Part shown: positions 45,806-57,620 of the stretch, piece by piece
How the letters are laid out: each line of letters opens with the position of its first letter
How positions within the stretch are numbered: the stretch's first letter is position 1
Position numbers and translations under genes: made by a program
Source of the DNA: Anisodus tanguticus
Lineage: Eukaryota > Streptophyta > Magnoliopsida > Solanales > Solanaceae
DNA length: 64,000 nucleotides
Reading direction: 5' to 3'
NCBI GenBank assembly: GCA_034509755.1
Contig: CM067543.1
Location: 50,338,653 to 50,402,652 of the forward strand
The notes under the pieces: generated by a model
Seen by the model: only the letters and a program-made list of their open reading frames with translations
Database searches by the model: none
Told to the model about the DNA's origin: nothing

Positions 45806-47888
45806 TTGTGTTATCCGTTATTCCCGTCCACCACAATTAACAAACATCAGGCCCGGCCGACTCCGTGTGTGTTTTTGGGTTTTCCATCTAATCATCATGG
45901 CTACAAATGTTTTGATTTATCATCCAATAAAATCATCATTAATCGCCATGTAATTTTTTATGAATCCCAATTTCCATTTACTAAAATCATACTCCCGTGC
46001 CTAGTTCGTATAATTTTTTGGATGAACAAATATCTCCGTATATTATTCGGCATTTTTCGGACATCTCCCGCACCCAAAACTCTCCAACGGGCCCACTGCC
46101 CATTGGTCCCACTGGCCTGTCTCGGTCATCTCTGCCTAGTCTGTTCATTGGCCAGTTTCAGCAATTGGGCCAATCCAACCCAACACTTTGGAACCGGTCC
46201 GATTCTTGTTCCCGACCCGGTTGCGCATCCGAGTTTTGGGCCAGAGCCCACCTTTCACAGCCGGCCCCGTCCCGAGCATAGCAAATTCCCAAAATCCACT
46301 CAATTCTTCCTTGAGTCATAGACCAGTCACTCATAGTCGGCGGGGTATTTTTACACCTAAAAGACATTTTAATTTACATTCTAATGTCGCTAAATCCCCC
46401 TTGCCCCGTAATCCCGTGTTTGCCTTAAACGACCCGAATTGGAAAATTGCTATGACTGATGAATATAATGCTCTTATTGATAATAAGACGTGGTAGTTGG
46501 TGCCCCGTCATTCTGGTATTAATGTTATCAGGTCTATGTGGATTTTTGCTCATAATGAGAATTCAGATGGTTCATTTGCTCGACATAAGGCGTGGCTTGT
46601 AGGTGATGGTAAGACTCAGTAGGTTGGTATAGATTGTAGGGAAACATTTAGTCCGATGGTCAAACCGGCTACCATTCGCACTGTGCTTAGCTTGGCCATT
46701 TCGAAGGCATGGCCTATTCATCAGTTGATGTCAAGAATGCTTTCCTCCATGGTGATCTCAAGGAAACAGTATATATGAATCAGCTGTTGGGATTCAGGGA
46801 TCCCAACCGTTCTCATCATGTCTGTTTATTGAAAAGTCCTTATATAGGCTTAAACAATCGCCCCGGGCCTGGTATACAAGGTTTGCTGACTATGTTTCGA
46901 CTATTGGGTTTACTCACAGCTGGTCAGATAATTCCTTGTTCATCTACCGTAGTGGCTCATCATTGGCCTACATTTTGTTGTATGTGGATGATATCATTTT
47001 GACGGCATCTTCCGATGCCTTACGCCAGTCTATCATGACCATGCTCAGCTCTGAGTTTGCTATGAAAGATTTAGAGCATGTGAGTTACTTTCTGGGGATT
47101 GTCGTCAAGCGTCATTCCGATGGATTGTTCTTGTCTCAACGAAAATATACAGCGAGATCATCGAGAGGGCTGGGATGTCATCTTGTAAGTCCACTTCCAC
47201 TCCAGTTGCGCTATCGCAGTCTTGCAGGGGCCCTTCAGTATCTTACCTTTACCAGACCGGATATTACATATGCTGTCCAGCATGTGTGTTTATTCATGCA
47301 TGATCCAAGAATTAAGCACATGAATGCACTCAAACGCATCATTCGGTATATTCAGGGTACACTGACTATGGTTTGCATTTGTATTCTTCATCGACATCCA
47401 CACTTGTCTCCTACACAGATGCTGATTGGGGTGGGTGTTCAGACACCAGACGGTCTACGTCTGGCTACTGTATGTTCCTTGGCAACAACTTGGTCTCCTG
47501 GTCTGCGAAGCGTCAGGCGACTCTATCCAGCTCCAGTGCCGAGGCTGAATATCGAGGGGTAGCCAATATGGTCTCAGAATCATGTTGGTTACGTAATTTG
47601 CTTTTAGAGCTTCATTGTCCAATTCGAAAGGCAACCTTGGTTTATTGCGATAATATTAGTGTCATTTACCTTTCTGGTAATCCGGTTCAGCACCAACGCA
47701 CTAAACATATTGAGATGGACATTCACTTTGTCCGTGAAAAGGTTACTCGGGGTCAGGTACGCGTCTGTCACGTCCAGTCAAGATATCAGATTGCAGACAT
47801 CTTTACAAAGGGTCTTCCTTCGGTCCTTTTGAAGATTTTAAGGGACAGTCTCAGCGTTCGAAGACCGCCCGCTATGACTGCAGGGGTG
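45806..47888 (+). pseudogene. Copia element 4 integrase tail, reverse transcriptase and RNase H
   Basis: CVFLGFPSNHHGYKCFDLSS (about 45870), a linker, then RT with ALNDPNWKIAMTDEYNALID (about 46430) and a stop in KTW-stop. FLHGDLKETVYMNQ follows, then an intact YVDDIILTASS (about 46980). A ~75-bp deletion removes the VDTKPKL-to-YRSL region (about 47185-47215), compared with 3800-3870. RNase H (47373-47888) is the best-kept part: YTDADWGGCSDTRRSTSGYC, SSAEAEYRGVANMV and SGNPVQHQRTKHIEMDIHFV. Confidence 0.87.
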
Positions 47889-48170
47889 TGTTAAATATAC
47901 AATATACACACAATATACATGTGTATATTGTCTCAGATTTGCTGCTCTCGGTTTAGCTGTTTTAGGTAATATAATTTATGGTAAATATTTAGTATCCTAG
48001 TTTAGGTAATGTTGTAATATAATTAGTAGTGTATTACCATAATTAATGTATTACCATAAATGTATAGAATAAGGTTTTAGGAATAGAATAGGAATAGGAT
48101 TCTCCTATTTTGTAACTTGTATATATAGTCTTTCAAGCAATGAAAATAATCAAGGAGATTATTTATTTCA
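47889..48170 (+). repeat. 3' LTR of Copia element 4
   Basis: 282 bp, TGTTAAATATAC to ATTATTTATTTCA. Compared with the 5' LTR it lacks 11 bp of the hairpin's right arm and has two short tandem duplications (ATTACCATAA and GAATAG types). AGTAC follows. Confidence 0.92.
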
Positions 48171-48578
48171 AGTACAAATAATAAATCGTGAGCTCAGTAA
48201 ATCAAATGAATTGTTGTAGAATTCTGAACTCAAACCCATAATATTCAAATTCTGAATCTGTCTCTACGGTCACAACCAGGGGTAGATATATAGCGGAACC
48301 TTCTAGTTCGGTTGAACTTATTAGCTTTAGCATAGATTATGTATTGGTGATAAGAAATCTACTAATTACATAGAAATATTAAATTCAAATTTTGAGTCCA
48401 CCTCTAATTGGGACGCTCCAATTTTGAGTATGACAAACTTAAAGAAAGAACAAAATATAACCTGCTAATATCCTACACGACTTTATTTAGATTGCTTTGA
48501 AAATGTTGTACAGCACCTTTCTACATTTCTACATGTTCATTTTTGTTCTCGTTTTAAAATTTTATCACAATGTCTTAT

Positions 48579-49479
48579 GAGAGATTTGTTTTTACTGAAT
48601 GAAGATCTTAATCTTAATCAATCAGATTTCAGTCATTAAATTTGTTTTGAGGTCTGAATCTTAATCATTCAAATTTTAATCACTAAGTATATTTTTTTTT
48701 ATGTTGTAACCACTCTGAGTCTGAATAAATCTAAATGACTATTGTGACAGAATTTTAATATCATTAAGATATCTATTCAAAAATTTCTAAAGATGGCAGT
48801 TCATCAGTTCCACTAATTCACCGTTATCGTTATTGTCCACAATTATCAACTACCATCGTCGTTACGCACCAGAATGAACTACCACCCCCACCATCCTTAG
48901 ACATAACCATCATTGATGGCAATCACTATAATCAGTCAACACCACCACTAGCAGTCATTTAATTACAATCATCATCACCAATCATATGGACAATTACCAC
49001 CATCAGTCACCATCATATATCAGCAACCACCATTATTAGCTATCACCATCATCCGCCATAACTATCAGTCGCCGCCACCAATTACCACCATCAACCATTA
49101 TTGACAGCTATCATCACCACCAGCTACTACCCACAACACCACCATTAATCAATACCATCCCCAATCAACATCAACAACCATCACCACTAGTCATCACCAC
49201 CACCAGCCAACCGCCATCTAATTTCTGTAAAATATTTATTAATAGAGTATTAGATTAATTTAACATTTTATTAAATTTTATACTTATTACTTTTCTAAAA
49301 AGGATAAATTTTATATATTCACATATTGAAAAACAGACTTAATTATTCAGTATTCAGATCTTATTACAATATCTTAACATTAATATGTGTATTTAGATTT
49401 AGACATTTAAATTTTAATACATATCTTAATATTCAGTGTATTCAGATTCAGACGTTTTAATCTTAATGAAAACAAATGA
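48579..49479. mobile_element. hAT-like MITE with internal microsatellite
   Basis: The left terminus GATTTGTTTTTACTGAATGA and the complement of the right end, CATTTGTTTTCATTAAGATT, are imperfect inverted repeats. TGTCTTAT and GGTCTTAC flank it (6 of 8 match), consistent with a mutated 8-bp TSD. The middle (48830-49215) is a (CAC/CAT)-rich trinucleotide tract with no coding sign. Boundaries are approximate. Confidence 0.5.
48830..49215. repeat. Degenerate CAC/CAT/CAG trinucleotide tract
   Basis: Nearly 390 bp of ACCACCATC-like triplets with interruptions, ending abruptly at both sides in AT-rich DNA. Confidence 0.75.
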
Positions 49480-49694
49480 GGTCTTACCCCAAACTAATTG
49501 GGACTGCTTCTTTTGTCGAAACTTAATTGGTAATGATCCGAGTTGTTGTATTTAAGTAGTTGTACTTCTTAAAGTATGCATATAATTTCTTCTTTTCTGG
49601 TTTATAAGAAAGAAATAAAACTAGTTTGTTCAGTATCTCGAAGAGTCCATGTTCGTCCAACGTAGGATGAAACATAAGACCAAATAATTAATTG

Positions 49695-50220
49695 CCACCC
49701 ACAAAGTTGTTCCAGCAATTAATTAAAGAAAATTCATGCAAAGTTACTACTTTGGCAAGACCAAATTATTAATTAATTTCCACCCACAACTTTTTTTTTT
49801 TTTTGGTAATAAGCTGTGAAAATATTACTATAGACAAACAAATATATACAAACTAAAGAGAACCCCAGAGACACTTACCAATTTCCAGGAAGGGTGAAAT
49901 CATCTCCAAGGACTCAAACAGAAAATAAACCACTAATTACAAAACTTTTGAAGCAAATAAACTACACTTTTTTGCTCTCTTTGAGTGTCTAAAGTATCCT
50001 AACTTCTCCTGTATTTCCAACTGTATCTGTTTTGCTGCTATCTGTGGCTGTACACTTTTGTTTTTGAATTGCTTCCAATTTCTAGCCTTTCAGGTGTGAT
50101 AGACCAAACCTCCCACTAACGTTGTGACAAACTCCTTCTTCCACCCACAAAGTTGTTCGAGCAATTAACTAAAGAAAATTCATGCAAAGGCAAAGTTACT
50201 AATTTGGCTAGTCAAACAAT
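49695..50220. repeat. ~75-bp tandem duplication split by an L1 insertion
   Basis: CCACCCACAAAGTTGTTC... begins at about 49696 and again at 50141, with about 70 bp of near-identity (AGCAATTAA-TAAAGAAAATT region). The L1 fragment at 49790-50138 entered the start of the second unit. Confidence 0.6.
49790..50138 (-). mobile_element. 5'-truncated L1 insertion with 12-bp TSD
   Basis: The minus-strand poly(A) is the T-run at 49791-49804. TTCCACCCACAA flanks both sides (49778-49789 and 50139-50150). The 349-bp insert has no coding sequence and ends ...GCTTATTACC before the tail, as plant L1 3' ends do. Confidence 0.75.
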
Positions 50221-50680
50221 TTAATAACAGGAAAACTGTTTCTTCTTTTAGTTTTAATTATTCTCAAACATATTCTTGAATTAAATACAAATTAATTTAT
50301 TGTAATGAATGATTATATTAATAAAAATTAGTCTAGTTGCAGCACAATGACCTGATGATTCTTGGAGAATATTTTCTTCCACTGATGTGATTACTGGATT
50401 ATGAAAGGACGGCCATTACATTTTTAAGTAATGAACATTGTCAAAATAAACAATCACGATCATATATTAAATTAATGAACATTAAGTAAACAGAAGTCAG
50501 AGACATGCTTTCCTATCATGGTACGGTTGTAGATTACACCCACACATTTTAAGGAGAATATCAAGTAAATTAATCTTTAAAATGGTAGATATAATTATTA
50601 AAATAAAGTCGTCAAAGTTAGCTGAGAATCACTAATATATTGAAAGTAGAATATCACAAAAGTGGTGGAAATTAGACGAA
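50151..50680. other. Intergenic DNA
   Basis: AT-rich. No gene or further element is recognised beyond the end of the duplication at 50220. Confidence 0.45.
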
Positions 50681-51640
50681 GGGAACAGAAATAATCTTTT
50701 CATTATCTTCATTAATGAGTATATATATACAATTTATAATCTTCATAATATGAAAAATCATATTCCTATTCTAATTCCAAAACCCTATTCAATTTTACAA
50801 GAATTCTACAATTATGGTAAGTGTACAATGTTAATTAAATACAACAATACATTACCAAAACTAATTCACAAACCATGATATACACAATTATGTATACCGT
50901 ATATATCACGGTCCAACTAAGCTTGTGTTTCCGTGATATACACGGTATACACAAGGCATTGTATATGTTGTGTATATCGTGTATAGCACGGTATACTTTA
51001 TCATACACCCGCAGTCATAGCGGGCGGGCGGTCGTACGCTGAGACTGTCCCTAAAATCCTCAAATAGAACCGAGGGAAGACCCTTAGTAAAATTGCAATT
51101 TGGTACCGTGAAGTGACATGTAAAACGCGTACTTGTCCACAAGCTACCTTTTCACGAACAAAGTGGATATCCATCTCTATATGTTTAGTGCGTTGATGTT
51201 GAACCGGATTACCAGAAAGATAGACTGCACTAACATTATCACAATAAACCAAGATAGCTTTCTGAATGGGAAAGTGAAGTTCTAAGAGAAGATTACATAA
51301 CCAACATGATTCAGAGACCATATTGGCTACCCCTCGATACTCGGCCTCTGCACTAGAATGTGATAAGGTAGCCTGTCATTTTGCAGACCGTGAGACCAAG
51401 TTATCACTAAGAAACATACAGTAACCAGACGTGGAGCATCGTGTATCCGGACATCTACCCCAATCGGCATCCGTGTAAGAAAAAAGTGTAGAGACCGATG
51501 ATGGATATAGATGCAAGCCATAGTCAAGTGTTCCCTGGATGTAACGTATAGTGCGTTTGAGCGCATTCAAGTGCTCAATCTGAGGATCATGCATAAACAA
51601 ACACACCTGCTGAACGGCATAAGTAATGTCAGGTCTTGCA
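50681..51640 (-). mobile_element. 3' end of a Copia element, minus strand
   Basis: RT end and RNase H from 51651 downward: RPDITYAVQQVCLFMHDPQ, ALKRTIRYIQGTLDYGLHLY, FSYTDADWGRCPDTRCSTSG, SGNPVQHQRTKHIEMDIHFV (in two or three frames), then PPAMTAGV. The LTR follows at 51007-50681 with a hairpin (50891-50911 / 50931-50951, 20 of 21 pair). The LTR is a close relative of the one at 4570-4880. The 5' side is cut at about 51636 and joined to another Copia fragment in opposite orientation. Confidence 0.85.
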
Positions 51641-51942
51641 TGTCCCTTCAAGGTACCAAATTGATGACATTTTTACTAAGGGTCTTCCTTTAGTTCTGTT
51701 TGAAGATTTTAGGGACAGTCTCAGCGTACGACAATCGTCCGCTATGACAGCGGGGGTGTGAAAGAATATACATGTGAATACCGTATATCCCGTGTATATT
51801 CATAGTGGGATTCTTGTACATGTGTAATTATGGTAGTAGTCTTATATTAGGAAAAGGTAGATTTAATTTCCATAATTAATATTGTATATCATATATATAC
51901 ATTTTACATTAAAGAAAATAATCAAGGGATTATTCTCTTTCA
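51636..51942 (+). mobile_element. 3' end of a second Copia element, plus strand
   Basis: It starts in the RNase H tail, decoding as HVPSRYQIDDIFTKGLP then FEDFRDSLSVRQSSAMTAG. The LTR starts TGAAAGAATATAC at 51759, after CAGCGGGGGTG, and ends CTCTTTCA at 51942. The LTR is shorter (184 bp) than its relatives and belongs to a diverged subfamily. Confidence 0.82.
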
Positions 51943-52197
51943 TATACTCCTATGTTAAAAGCCACTAAAATATTAACAACTATAAAATTTGTTAAATGCT
52001 AAACTCTTTGAAGGTCAGAACCATTAGATTTAAATCCTAATTCTGATTACATTAGAAACTATTTAATCGTAGCATGAACTCCATTTTAAATCGTCTCTTG
52101 TATTTGCTTGTCTATTCCATCAAATAACTCAACATTTTCTGTGGGATACAACAAGTGCATGAAATGGAAAGTAAGTAACTGCTAACTATTACAACAA
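51943..52197. other. Intergenic DNA
   Basis: AT-rich. Nothing coding was recognised. Confidence 0.4.
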
Positions 52198-52293
52198 ACT
52201 GAAATTACAAGAAATTGAAATTTCAACAAACTGAAATTACAAGAAATTGAAATTTCAACAAACTGAAATTACAACAAACTGAAATTACAACCA
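52198..52293. repeat. Short tandem array, 32-bp unit with 16-bp sub-unit
   Basis: ACAAACTGAAATTAC and AAGAAATTGAAATTTCA alternate, twice as a pair, then ACAAACTGAAATTAC twice more. The half-units ACTGAAATTAC and TTGAAATTTCA are related to each other. Confidence 0.75.
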
Positions 52294-53112
52294 CTTTGAT
52301 ATTCTGATGGGTCGAGTGATGGCACTCTGTCTTTAAGACAAGATTGCCCCGTATATATCTTTTTACATTCTGGACAATAGTCTCCCAAGATAAAACAACA
52401 ACTTAACAAATGAGCAAAGAAAACTCAAGTGTTACTTTGAAGAACTTAGAGTAACGAAATGATGCTGGAGAGTAAGAAGAAGAGTTCTGATTTTTTGTCT
52501 CTATTCTGAACAATTGAGCCAAACCAAATGCTTTAATTTATAGTGTAAGGAGAGTGACTTCTCAACTAGCCAACTAATGGCTCTTAATAGCCATGTAATG
52601 GCAATTAGTGAGGAGTTATATTCAGCCAGGTAAATGACTGAATTTATGTGCCAAGTAATGGAGATTTAACACTCCAAAACCAACCCAAAAGGCAGAAACT
52701 TTCTGCCTTCCGTCGTTTCCAATTTTATCTTTCCTGAAACTCCAGGGACCAAACTATAAATATTAAACAATTTGGGTCCAAAAAGATAATATTAGTCCGG
52801 ACCGGAGGGCGGCGGTGCGCGTGTGGGCTTAGCCTCGAACCCAAGCACACCTAGGTCCTCTCTCCTTCAAACACATGGGTTACCTCTTGGAGTCCCAAAC
52901 CCTTATCCATTTTTTAGACTTATAAAATGAACAAATCTTCCTTTCCCCACCGATGAGGGAGATTTGTTCCACGTCAAATTTTCATGCTTCAAACCTTCAC
53001 TTCGTGGACCAATATCTCTTTCATTTCTTAACAAAATTTGACGATCCTTGGCCCTACGGTCATCTACTCACTTAGTAGATTATGCACGTGTGAAGAACCA
53101 AAGTCTCCAACA
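52294..53112 (-). repeat. LTR-like block, minus strand (possible solo LTR of another retrotransposon)
   Basis: Read on the minus strand it starts TGTTGGAGACTTTGG at 53112. It carries a promoter-like ACTATAAATTAAAGC (about 52533-52547) followed by an AT-poor transcribed-like leader, and runs to the tandem array. No PBS or coding domain is attached. The 3' boundary is not defined. It could instead be a promoter of a lost gene. Confidence 0.35.
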
Positions 53113-54968
53113 TGCGGAACCCTAGTGTTTAAGTCATTAAAGAAGGGTGGACGCAACTCTCATCAAAGACAAATTTCCAATATTTTCTACTTCGTAAACT
53201 CGATTACTAAAAACGACTTCACCCACCAAGTTAATTAGTACTGCTACAACCACTTGTGAATAGGCCTAATAAAGAATTAATGTGAGTGGAAAGTAGAACA
53301 TCTAATTGTGAAACTATACAAAGGCAATGGTATCACCTCACTCAGTAGCATAGGCGAATTCAAAATCTAAGCTCTATAAATTTAACTTTTAAGATTTTTA
53401 GTATTAAATTTATTATACTTTTTAGTATTTGAGTTCTGATCTACTATTTTAGTAATTCGTATAGATAACTTTATGTTACTTATCGAAAATACTGAGTCCA
53501 AATGAGTTTGATATCGCAGCGCTCCATCTGCCTCTAGCTGAGTATAAGTTAAATATCATACAGCACCTTTCAGTTTTCTGCTGTAGAAGAAGTGGTAGCA
53601 CCATTTGTAGACTAATGCGCAATGCCTTTATAGCAATTTGTAGAAATATCTTCAAAACAATTTGGACTGTGGAATACAATACAAATTATTCAGCTAAGTC
53701 TGAGCTACAAAATTAGTCGGAGTTGACTATATGATTAATCATTATTATCCATTCTGATAGGTTCAGATTTATTTCATTGGGACCCTATGCCCATTTGAAA
53801 CAATACGCAGGTACATGTAGCAATATTTTGTGGCATACAATCTTATCACTTATCAGTCGTTTCATTTGCCAATGTCTAAATCTCATTTCAACATCTCCTA
53901 CAAAATATCATGATAGAGATAATATAATGTCCCATCTTCCCGTTTCCAGCAGCATTTGACTCTGGAAAATTGGATATATGTGTGTGTGTTGTGTATATCT
54001 AATCTTCCTCGATTATATATATAGTCTCGTCCATGTGTTAACAAAAAATAGAGAAAAGTGTTTTTAGATGAAAACTAGAATCAATTTGTGACACAACCTG
54101 CCGTGTTTTATGTCTACAAAGCACTACCTTGAAAATTTTATGAGTTATTGAGGGGTTGCTGGAGAATATACGAAGTGGTTTGAGAAAAATGTGAACTAAG
54201 ATAGAGACAAAATTATAGAAGTTACTTGTTGCCAACTTAAGAATTACAGGTCTTCTTCATTGAAGATTAATTGCTTATCTGTGCTTATTTTGAATTGATT
54301 TTTGATTGAAGAAATTTGAAGAACACCATCGTTGATTTTTGTTGAGCTTATTTGTAGAAGAAGATGAAGTAGCTTTATGGATTTTTGAAGGTTTGATCAG
54401 TTGAATCTGACAATTGAAAATTATTGGGACTGATTATAAGATTGGATATTAAGTTTGGAGTCATTTGAAACAATTTGAGTCAATTTTTAAGTGAAATATT
54501 TTGCTGAAATTATTTTTATATATCAAATTATGGTGATCATCTGGATTTGTAGTTAAATCCTAACAAATCTCCAGGATTTTCAGCAACAAATGCTGAAAAT
54601 ATCCTGATAATTTATCAAAATTATAGCAACAGATCCTGATGATCATCATAACTTGTTCTTAAGGCAAGTCTTGTGATTGAAATCCTGGCGATTCGTCAGG
54701 ATTTGTTGCCAAAATTATGACGATCACCATAATTTAATGTTGAGAAAGTCTTGCCCAATATCAAATAAAAAATCTAGATGACCCCACAAAACATTCCTCC
54801 CGCTTTCGGCGAAACGGTTATTTTTGTATTATTTTTCTTAACGACCTCAAATTTTAAATGGTGGCACTCGAAGATCTTATTTGTGTAAATCATTTTCATA
54901 GGTCCGAATTATGGCCAAGCCACGACTAGCATGAAAAGGGCGCAGTTACCCAATTTTAACACTAACAT
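53113..54968. other. Intergenic DNA with a dispersed repeat and an inverted repeat
   Basis: 53350-53535 resembles the dispersed repeat family at 11315-11722 and 17035-17230. 54525-54538 and 54722-54735 form a perfect 14-bp inverted repeat around an AT-rich region with several GAT(C/T)ATCA-like repeats. No gene is supported. Confidence 0.4.
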
Positions 54969-54987
54969 CTAATTTGTGCCCAATTTT

Positions 54988-55243
54988 TTTTTTTGATATC
55001 CAGCTTCCCGGCCTACGCCAGATTATTACTGGAGATAGTAGTCCCGGTCCCTCAGCACTACTACTAGTAAATCGCGGGATGTGCCTGAATGACCAGGATT
55101 TGAGAACAGAGCAATTGATATCACCTACAAGGTCCTACCCCAAAAGAGAGCAAATTACTCCCCCTAGGGTTCGAACCCACGCTGAAGGCCTCCAACTGAA
55201 TTTTAAGTTCCCCTCCTTTGTCATCCAGCTATGACTCGGGGGA
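54988..55243 (-). mobile_element. tRNA-derived SINE with 19-bp target-site duplication
   Basis: In minus orientation it starts at 55243 and has a box B, GGGTTCGAACCCT (about 55168-55180). It ends in poly(A), seen as the T-run reaching 54994. CTAATTTGTGCCCAATTTT is repeated exactly on both sides (54969-54987 and 55244-55262). Non-coding, RNA polymerase III type. Confidence 0.85.
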
Positions 55244-55262
55244 CTAATTTGTGCCCAATTTT

Positions 55263-55818
55263 AATTTGTTTTGCACGTGTCCACATCAGACAACTTGAGA
55301 CATACTGTGTCTGAGTTAGTCTTGACAAAGTCTACCTTCAAACACGTGTGTGAAGTTTCATGTGACTGAAATTCAATCATTTTTGCTTCGCTTCCATTTT
55401 TATCTGAAGTTCATGCACATATGGTTGAAGAAAAAATGGTTGAAGTTAGAAAAAATGACTAACCTTTAGTTATATATGGCTTAAATCTAGGCAAAAATGA
55501 CCAAAGTCCAACCAGTTTTCTCGGAACTTTAGGTAGAAATACATGAATTTCATACATATGTAAACTTTAGACATATACAAAAATGTGTCTGAAGTTTGAC
55601 TTTGTCAAGCCTAACTTCAAACACCGCATATATATATATATATATATATATGCAAAAAAAATGAGTACGGGTTAAATGGCAGTATCAAAACCGGTTGTCT
55701 CGTGAAAATTTTAGGGTCATCCTCACAAATGCCCCCTATTTCGTGGTGGTCTTTAATTTTTGGCCTCAAATATAATTTGTGGTCTTTAATTTTTTCCCTT
55801 CAATACTTTTGGCGTGGT
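55263..55818. other. Intergenic repeat-like DNA
   Basis: It contains GTGTCTGAAGTTTGAC-type text repeated with variations (55300-55360, 55585-55625) and an (AT)n run at about 55627-55652. Nothing coding. Confidence 0.4.
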
Positions 55819-56054
55819 ATAACTTAGATTTCGCTCGAAAAAGTTTACGTTTAGCTTCGGCATACGTATCATAACATCCCACAAGTTATGCCCGATAAGG
55901 CAAAAATTGTAACACTAACATAATCTGAAAAGCGTCATAAGTTTAGATTTCGTTCGACAGAATTTATGTTTAACTTTTGCATATGTATCATAACATCCAC
56001 ACAAGTTATGCCGAAAAACATAAAATTTTCACCACTCAACATAATCTAAAATAT
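55819..56054. repeat. Tandem duplication, ~118 bp x 2, diverged
   Basis: The units begin ATAACTTAGATTTCGCTCG and ATAAGTTTAGATTTCGTTCG. Both contain ATCATAACATCC and ACAAGTTATGCC blocks and end in AACATAATCT(G/A)AAA. Confidence 0.65.
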
Positions 56055-56733
56055 GCTATTTTAACACAACTTATGTCAGCATACCTTAATTCCTACAGAA
56101 TTTGTGCCGAACGCGGCAAAAAATCAGTTTTCGATGATAAAATATAGCGCGTATGAAGGACAATCCCTGCAAAAGCTTGTGAATTTTCGGCCCGTGATTA
56201 ATATTGGAGCCTAACATTAGCTAGCCTCTTGGAGGATTCAGGATCTAATGTCCCCACAACATGTAACGATATAATAATATATAAACATATATATTTTCAT
56301 ATAGACTTTGTGCACGTTCACAAGATTGTATTGATCCTTTTTCATGTTATAAATTTATAATATGTAGACATATAGTAAATTTTTTCTTTCTTATTCAAGG
56401 ATATAAATGTATTTACCGGATCTCGTAAATCTTGCGTCCAGTTTTCTTCTTCTCTATATATACTGCGTGATTGATTCTGTGCCTTTTATTGTGGACTTCT
56501 CATGACAATTAATTTTAGTTAACAAAGTAATTGCTTCATATGAAAGCTCACATATTTAGTTACTTACATGACTATTCTCTCAGGAAATTGATTTGCAATT
56601 GCCTCAGTAATTGTTGGTCCCCTCTTTTCTTCTGGTTCTGGACTGCTAAAATAAGCCCACCTCTCATCCTGCCTTGAACAAGTTTAAATTTCCAGCAAAT
56701 CAGAGGACTGTGTTCGTTTTAATCAGGTCATGC
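56055..56733. other. Intergenic DNA
   Basis: No gene or element is supported. Confidence 0.4.
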
Positions 56734-57620
56734 TTTTTTTTTTTTGTCACGAAAGATTACACATTCTATTAATTCAAGTCAAACATTACAAAAGAGTATT
56801 GGGCCTTATCAGCCCTGTATTACATTGTTTATTTATACGTAGTGGCATTGAAGCCATATTCGTTGGGGTCAGGAGGACACAGAACCCAGCTACCATTTAC
56901 AGGTGGTGCCGTATTACAAAAAGTGGAAGTAGAAATACTATTAATAGTATTGTAGGATGAATCTTACCGATGGTTAGAAATAGAAAGAGTAAATACGATT
57001 TTCAATACTTTGCTTATGTGCAACTACAAAGTACCAAGCATTCTAATTGGATTAGATTAATATCAATGGATTCTTTATCAGTCATTCACTGAATGATAAA
57101 TAACTACAAGTGACGGAGACAGGCGGCATGGATAAAGAACTTCCCATATTATACTATTCAATTCTCGACAACGAATTGATTTGATTGTTCAGTTATTGTT
57201 ATTCATGATAATGATCCGATTCAAGATCATCAAGAGGTAATATTCATTCAGTGAATTTACAGGCCAAAGATTTATCATCTCTATGAGATTAAAAGTCATC
57301 TCTTGTGCTTCATGCTGGCTTGTAGTTGTAGTAGTCAGACGACGATATGGAGGACCTTCGCGATCTCTGATTAACATTTCCTTGACTGGTGATGGTGGCT
57401 CCCAAAATAACAAAACTTCATCCCCAAATCCGCTATTAGCAGCCATACTTGCTAATTTATCTGCTACCATGTTAAGCTCCCTGTAATTGTAGGTGATTTG
57501 AGGTTCACCCAATCTGTTCACCAAGAACCTGTAATCATCCACAATAGGTGAGTGGCAATTAGTTTGGTCTTGCAATATCAAAACCATAGCACACCTTGAT
57601 ATTATAATTCTGAGTCCCAT
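56734..57620 (-). mobile_element. LINE 3' end with RNase H domain
   Basis: The minus-strand frame 57620-57189 contains QDQTNCHSPIVDDYRFLVNR, ITYNYRELNMVADKLASMAA and VLLFWEPPSPV, the C-terminal half of an RNase H (RVT_3) domain like that ending plant LINE ORF2. An ~450-bp 3' region leads to a T-run at 56734-56745, the complement of a poly(A) tail. The N-terminal half and RT are absent. A host RNase H-like gene is less likely because of the tail and truncation. Confidence 0.6.

Larger units (their letters stand above)
43172..48170 (+). mobile_element. Copia retrotransposon 4, structurally complete but coding-defective
   Basis: 4999 bp with both LTRs, PBS, gag, protease, integrase, RT, RNase H, polypurine tract (CTGCAGGGGTG) and perfect AGTAC duplications. 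All domains are in the usual Copia order, but the polyprotein frame is broken many times. Its protein sequence is close to the copies at 1132-4560 and 50681-51640 (RE1/Retrofit-like). Confidence 0.93.
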
